Source of the DNA: Imbricaverruca yamaguchii
Lineage: Eukaryota; Arthropoda; Thecostraca; Neoverrucidae
Reading direction: 5' to 3'
NCBI GenBank assembly: GCA_034440575.1
Contig: JAOTOL010001633.1
Span: 2,982,501-3,046,500 of the forward strand
DNA length: 64,000 nucleotides
The translations under genes and the position numbers were made by a program. The first letter of the stretch is position 1. Every line of letters starts with the position of its first letter. The notes under the pieces are model-generated. The model was not told the origin of the DNA. It saw only the letters and a program-made list of their open reading frames with translations, and ran no database searches. Positions 59,296 through 64,000 of this stretch are shown one piece after another.

Positions 59296-61559
59296 CAATC
59301 GCGGCTATGTCGCACACGAGGTCGGAAGCAAGTGGGCACTCTAAAATACGACGCTCGATTTCTCTGACGCGGCGGACCGGAGGCGGAAGCGCAAAAGGAA
59401 AAAACACGCGAGCGTCGAGTACGACGAGACGCGGTCGAAAGACTCTGTTTTCGCTACCCTGATTGACTGTGTTACGTTTCAGGGCGTCTCGAGAGACGAA
59501 GGCATCTCGAGAGGAAACCGTCGCACTGATAGATCGGGCGGTTCTCACCCTCTCCGAGCTGATTCAGCGAGTTGTGGAGTGGAAGCAGCACGTCGCGGTT
59601 GCCGACAGTGTTCAGCTGCCATCGGTGGGTCACGTGCCACCTCAGAAACGATGGCAAATCTTTGGCAAACACGGCGCAAATCTCTGGTGGTTCCCGCACT
59701 GCGGAGCGCTGAAGCTGGTTGGGGGGGAGATATGTGATTCTACCTCCAAAACAGGCAACTGCTCGGGTTGTGCTACCTCTCAAAGACATGTAAAGGCAAT
59801 GCGCGCAATTTATATTCAATTGATTAATCAAAGTTGTTGGCAACGCATAATTAATCAAGCGAACTGAGTGATTTCCCGCCATCGCAAATAGCTTCTCTAG
59901 AGCGGGCGTCGCGAATGGGATGGATAACATCGGAATTTGGCGGTACTTCGGTACCGATCTGAACTATCCATTCCTGCACGGGGAGGATGTGCTGATTCCC
60001 TCCCCTCCTGAGATATTGTGTTGGCAGCGCCAATAGTCATGATAGTGCATACAGTGCGCCGTGAACTACCCAATAAGCAAATAAATCCTATGAGATGTCA
60101 AAAACTACTGACCAGATTTTCTCAACAGAAACGGCAATCTGCGTTCATGTACATTGTGGTGTAAATGAATTGAACATTTCGCATTGGCGTATACACAGTG
60201 ACTCAAAAGAGAATGGTGGAGAGCTATGTTTCATCTGACACAATTGCTGCATTTATGATATGATCTTAGTCCATGTAACACTAGGTGATAGAAAGAGGGT
60301 GGAACATTAATGTGAGGTGGAAGCGGTGGCATCAAATAAAAAATATGTTCTGCTGGAGTATGCCCTATGTCCTGCACCCGCCCCTGGGAAAATAAACAAT
60401 GCTGATTACATAAGACACTTGGTTGTCCATTACATGATCATCAGTGCAATGTTGCACTATTTTCTTATTAGTTCTAAATTATAGTAAAACATCCCGTGTT
60501 TGCTGACCTTGAAACGGGTCTGCTACATTTGATAAAAGTTCAAGGAGCTCCAGAATGTTTCTGCACTTACGCTGATCAACGTTCGCTGTGAAGAACTGTA
60601 GCCATTTAGCAAACAAGGCATAGCTGTCGAAACTTGTGCAGCCAGAGAAAAGCCTTCAAGTACGCAAGAGCTAAAGTCGGCTGAGGTGTATACCAGAAAC
60701 CAACCGTAGGTCCGCCGCGAACAAAACAAATGATGTCATTTTGACACCATACGTGACGAGGAAAGTGAGAAAATGGTCACCGAATCCAAACACCTGCACC
60801 CAAGGGTCCATCAGTGACGGGTGTAATTCCGTATAGGGGATGGGGGTGCTCACTCAGCCCCGTACCGCAGTAGGTTTAACGAATCAGAGAAATGACATGC
60901 ATAAATCAGAACCGTGAATACTGAAGAAGCATCTCACAATCATGGTATTTGTACACACTATCGCGGGGAGTGATTTTTAGAGGCGCGCCGGACCACAGGG
61001 GCCATTTGCGCCGCCTTTAAAGCGAACATGTTACATGCCTGTCTAAAAAGGCAAGTGTTTGCAATCAAGGTGCAGGCAAGTGGGTATTTACGTAAGCAAT
61101 TTTTGCGTGAATTTGTGTGGGATTTTTTAGTGCTGAGGCGGGACTGAGTTGGAAGCAACTCTGGTGTCTAAGGGGCTTAATTTTTACTTTACTCCTGTTC
61201 AGAATGATTTGTAGTTGGGGTGGGGTGGGGGTGGTGGTTGAGATTGGCAAGAAACTTAATTTGTCCAGGGTGCCGGCTTTAGCCTTCTCTTATCTAAGAG
61301 CACCGAAGGATCTTTACGTGCGGATAAGGAGAAAATTGTCCACACCGCCTATTACGCCAGCTGCCGCGAATTAGTCGTTGGTAGCGGTTTAGTCTAAAAA
61401 TATCATGCGGGGATGTCAATTGGGTTAGTACGGTGTTTTTTATGTATTTCCTAAAGCAAGCTGGCTCATCTACGTCCGGCTACCCAGCTGTGTAGCGATT
61501 TGTTTCTAACTGGGAAGCAAATCGGCTAATGTATGTTCGACGCCATTCGGGATGGCAAT
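59296..61559. other. Unassigned, 2.3 kb
   Basis: The first 600 bp are richer in CpG and have overlapping frames on both strands (59463-59867 plus, 59472-59930 minus) with no family motif. No gene recognised in the rest. Confidence 0.3.
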
Positions 61560-61624
61560 TTACGTGTTTCCTATGAGTGCTTCGCGAGCATGCATTGCGG
61601 GTTGATGTGAGAGTTCGTGGTGTG

Positions 61625-61915
61625 GTGCGTACAGTGTTCCTCCTAGATTTGTGGCATATAGGTATTCAAATAGTATTTGAAGGAGTTCTGGTTGCTTGTC
61701 ACCGAGAAGCGACGGAAGCGATATGACGATTCCCTCTCTTTGGCAGAATGCCTTAAGTAGCTGTCTTTGAGAACTAAATTTACTACAATCTAGCAGGATG
61801 TGCCCTATGCTAAACGTGGCATTGCAGGTGTCGCGGTGAGGTGTTGTGTATTGGTCACCCTCTAATTGAGGCTTTGTTAGTTCTTTGCAACCAGTTCTAA
61901 GTCTAGTGAGGATGA
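61625..61915 (-). pseudogene. I-type LINE C-terminal region with Cys/His motif
   Basis: After a frame change at about 61915 the minus strand reads VILTRLRTG, then DTCNATFSIGHILLDC (C-x8-H-x4-C). RLRTGxxxLTxxxL followed by C..H..C is the usual end of I-type ORF2. It continues through QLLKAFCQREGI to about 61625. Confidence 0.75.
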
Positions 61916-62559
61916 CATATTCTTGTCGGTGAGATTGATTTGATGAGTTCCATATGCCTATTGCTGATCTGATTGCATGGGTGTGGTTGTATTTGTGTTG
62001 TGTCGAGTTGTGTTGTGTCTATGTATTGCTGGTGTTGGCGAATGTGGTGTTGTAGGAGTGCTTTGCAGTCGTCTACCGGATATTTCACACTATGGTAGGT
62101 ATTCGATGCTAAGGCTTGCTTCGCAAGCCGGTCTGCTTCTTCGTTAACTGGGATTTTGGCGTGGCCCGATATCCAGAGGAAGGAAAGTTTCATGTTTACG
62201 TTATAGGTCACGGTTCGTTGGATTCAATCAATGGTGTGATGCGGATAGTCGTGGGTGTTGCTAATTGAAAGTAGAATGGATTTGAAGTCTGAGCAGATCA
62301 CTACGTTTCTTGCTTTGCGCCTCATGAGAGTGGAGATAGCGACCAGAATGGCCACTGCTTCAGCGGAGAAGATGGAAAAGTTATCCGGTAGACGTTTGGA
62401 AAGTCGAAGGCCTGGTCCAGTGATGCCGATGCCTACCTTTGCCTCGTGTTTCGATACATCCGTGTATACTAGTGTTTTGTGGTTATTGTGATCGGAGAAC
62501 TTGTGGAAGGTGGCAAGAATTTCCGCCGATGTCACAGTGGATTTCTTCTTCGGGAGCAA
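61903..62559 (-). pseudogene. I-type LINE RNase H domain
   Basis: Two open pieces in the same frame (62559-62224 and 62211-61903) separated by one in-frame TGA at about 62224. Motifs: LVYTDVSKHEAK (first catalytic Asp; TDGS is usual, here TDVS), SAEAVAI (Glu), VICSDFKSIL (Asp), then FLWISGHAKIPVNEEADRLAK (His and last Asp). It removes the RNA strand during element copying. All four acidic residues remain. Confidence 0.9.
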
Positions 62560-62599
62560 ATACTCGACCTTTGGTTACCTAAGAGTTTAGAATGGCCTA

Positions 62600-63990
62600 T
62601 TGGGCGGTCGAGCTGCAGTGGCTGGCATTGTGAGGTTAAGATCTGAGAGAGCCGTGGCAATTTGGATGCTATATGGTTGGAGCTTGGGCCCAAATCGGCT
62701 TTTGTCGTATCTGTCAGGCGTAAAGCAGCGCTGTGCCGGATTATTTTTAATGGAGTTTGTTTTGATGTGATAGCGGGACGGCTGTTGTGTCCTCCTGAGA
62801 TTGAGTTGGGGCGTGTTTGAGTATACTAGAAGACTGACTATCGGTGTAGCGCTAATGGCACATGTGGCTGCTCTGATGCAGCAGTGTTGGATGATTCCTA
62901 ATTTTTGGCTCTGGTTTTCTGAAATAGTGGCAAAGATGATGCTTTATTCTAGTGGCAAAGATGATGCTGTATTCTAATTGCAAAGATGATGAAGTATTCT
63001 CGGATGGGTCGTATGATTGATGTATAGAGTCGAAGTGACGTTTTCCTGTCTCCGCCCCAGTCTGTTCCTGCACGTGCACGGATTATGTTGACGAGCATCG
63101 CTTCCAGATGGATGTGGCATGGGTGTTGAAGCTGAGTTTGTCGTCTAAATGTACTCCCAGGAACTTACAGCTTTTTACCTGTTCAATGGCTTTGCCATTG
63201 ATTTCAAATAGTGTTTTGGGCATGGGGTGGAGACGACTGTATGCTACGGTAGCCGATTTTTTTATGCGGATAAGGATTGTACCACTGCAGTGTGGTCTAG
63301 ACCAGCTTGAATGTTTTTTTTTAAAGCTTTTAGGAAGCATCGTGATGGTGTCCAAATGGCCATGTCGTCCGCGAAAAATGAGTATTGAAATGAAGTGTCG
63401 GTGTGGTCAGCAAGGATGTCGTTGATCATGATGATGAGGAGGCTCGGTGAGGGCACGCTCCCCTGCGCCTGGCTCTGCTCCTGAGTTGTGGTGTTTGATG
63501 TGGCACTGCTGCATTGTACCTTGAGGGTCATGTTTCTTGTCTTGAAGGTGAGAATGAAGCGTGTCATGTGTCCGCGTAGGCATATCTTGTGGAGTTTGTG
63601 TATCAGCGCGGACTTGTGTACTCGGTCGGATGCGGCAGTGATATCCGAGCAGACGGCCATTGTTGTGCGTGTGATGCGTAGACCACTTTTGATGTCATGC
63701 ACTAATCTAATGAGATTGTCTCTAGTTGATTTTTTACGCTGGAAGCCGCACTGGTATCTGTCGAGCAGGTCGTTGTGCTCCAGAAATTGCCTTAATCGTG
63801 TGCTGACCATGCGCTCGACCGGCTTACTAGCGGAGCACTAAGTGAGATAGGTACACAACCTTTTGGGGTAGAGCGATCTTTGTGCGGCTTTGGCAATGGT
63901 GTGACCACGCTTTCCCGCCAGGAAGCGGGGAAGGTGCCGCTTTGGTATAGTTCATTGATGACCGCCAGTAGGTATGTTAGGGAGTTTTGC
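62600..63990 (-). pseudogene. I-type LINE reverse transcriptase
   Basis: From the right: INELYQSGTFPASWRESVVT near 63950, a PISLS-like block, then LDRYQCGFQRKKSTRDNLIR (63750), SDITAASDRV (motif A, usually DLxxAFD), QGSVPSPSLLIIMINDI and FFADDMAIW (catalytic FADD near 63370). After a frame change in the A-rich stretch at about 63320 come VKSCKFLGVHLDDKLSFNTH (63165) and the linker toward RNase H. It would copy the element RNA. Stops and shifts make it non-functional. Confidence 0.88.
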
Positions 63991-64000
63991 TAAGATGTTT

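Larger units (their letters stand above)
61560..64000 (-). mobile_element. I-type LINE with RNase H, running off the window
   Basis: The minus strand carries, from the right edge leftward, RT, linker, RNase H and a C-terminal Cys/His region, the order of I-superfamily LINEs. The 5' part (ORF1, endonuclease) would lie beyond 64000. The reading frame is broken only a few times. I cannot place it in a named family without a search. Confidence 0.9.

Noticed and set aside
59463..59930. Opposing 134- and 152-codon frames
   Set aside because: They overlap on opposite strands in a CpG-rich stretch, where long frames occur by chance, and neither has a recognised motif.

Overview
This window looks like repeat-rich, non-coding nuclear DNA from an animal, most likely an invertebrate. 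I found no operons, no bacterial-type gene packing and no intact host gene. What can be recognised is decayed non-LTR retrotransposons (LINEs), short TTAA-flanked non-autonomous DNA elements, a tRNA-derived SINE, long minisatellites and AT microsatellites. The LINE types (CR1-like with an SGNH hydrolase ORF1, jockey/L2-like, and an I-type with RNase H) are animal families, but I cannot name the species from sequence alone.

Layout. 1-2.2 kb: a ~20-bp minisatellite split by a 5'-truncated CR1-like copy, then a striking double hairpin. 2.2-6.0 kb: a longer CR1-like element with coiled coil, SGNH hydrolase, part of the endonuclease and the reverse transcriptase (RT), with a deletion between endonuclease and RT. 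6.6-8.0 kb: two minisatellites (21 and 39 bp). 8.7-19.1 kb: a dense cluster of TTAA elements from three families, called here M1, M2 and M3, plus three LINE fragments. 20-22.8 kb: AT/GT microsatellite, SINE, small minisatellite. 23.1-25.4 kb: an M2 copy (reverse) carrying a nested M3. 25.6-27.2 kb: three adjoining tandem arrays (27 bp, 42 bp, CAG-rich) and a LINE fragment. 27-34 kb: mostly unassigned, with two M1 relics. 34-42 kb: minisatellites, a purine-rich tract, a CpG-rich patch, an M2 copy, a long AT tract and a ~1-kb array of 30-bp units. 42.2-49.7 kb: M1 piece, jockey/L2-like LINE, 21-bp array, L2-like RT fragment, old M2 relic. 52-55.3 kb: two M1 copies, one inside a 36-bp minisatellite, with a long hairpin between them. 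56-59.3 kb: AT tract, hairpins, two large minisatellites. 61.5-64 kb: an I-type LINE on the minus strand that runs off the window.

How the parts relate. The TTAA elements are the most informative part. Several insertions can be read directly because the interrupted sequence is recognisable: M3 inside M2, M2 inside a CR1 RT, M1 inside a minisatellite. In each case removing the element together with one TTAA restores the host sequence. M2 and M3 are also dense in AGGTCA/TGACCT hexamers, the half-site bound by nuclear receptors. No complete transposase is visible, so they are non-autonomous here; the TTAA target and CCC-type termini suggest piggyBac-like mobilisation, which is inference.

All coordinates of diverged repeats are by eye and may be off by tens of bases at ragged ends.
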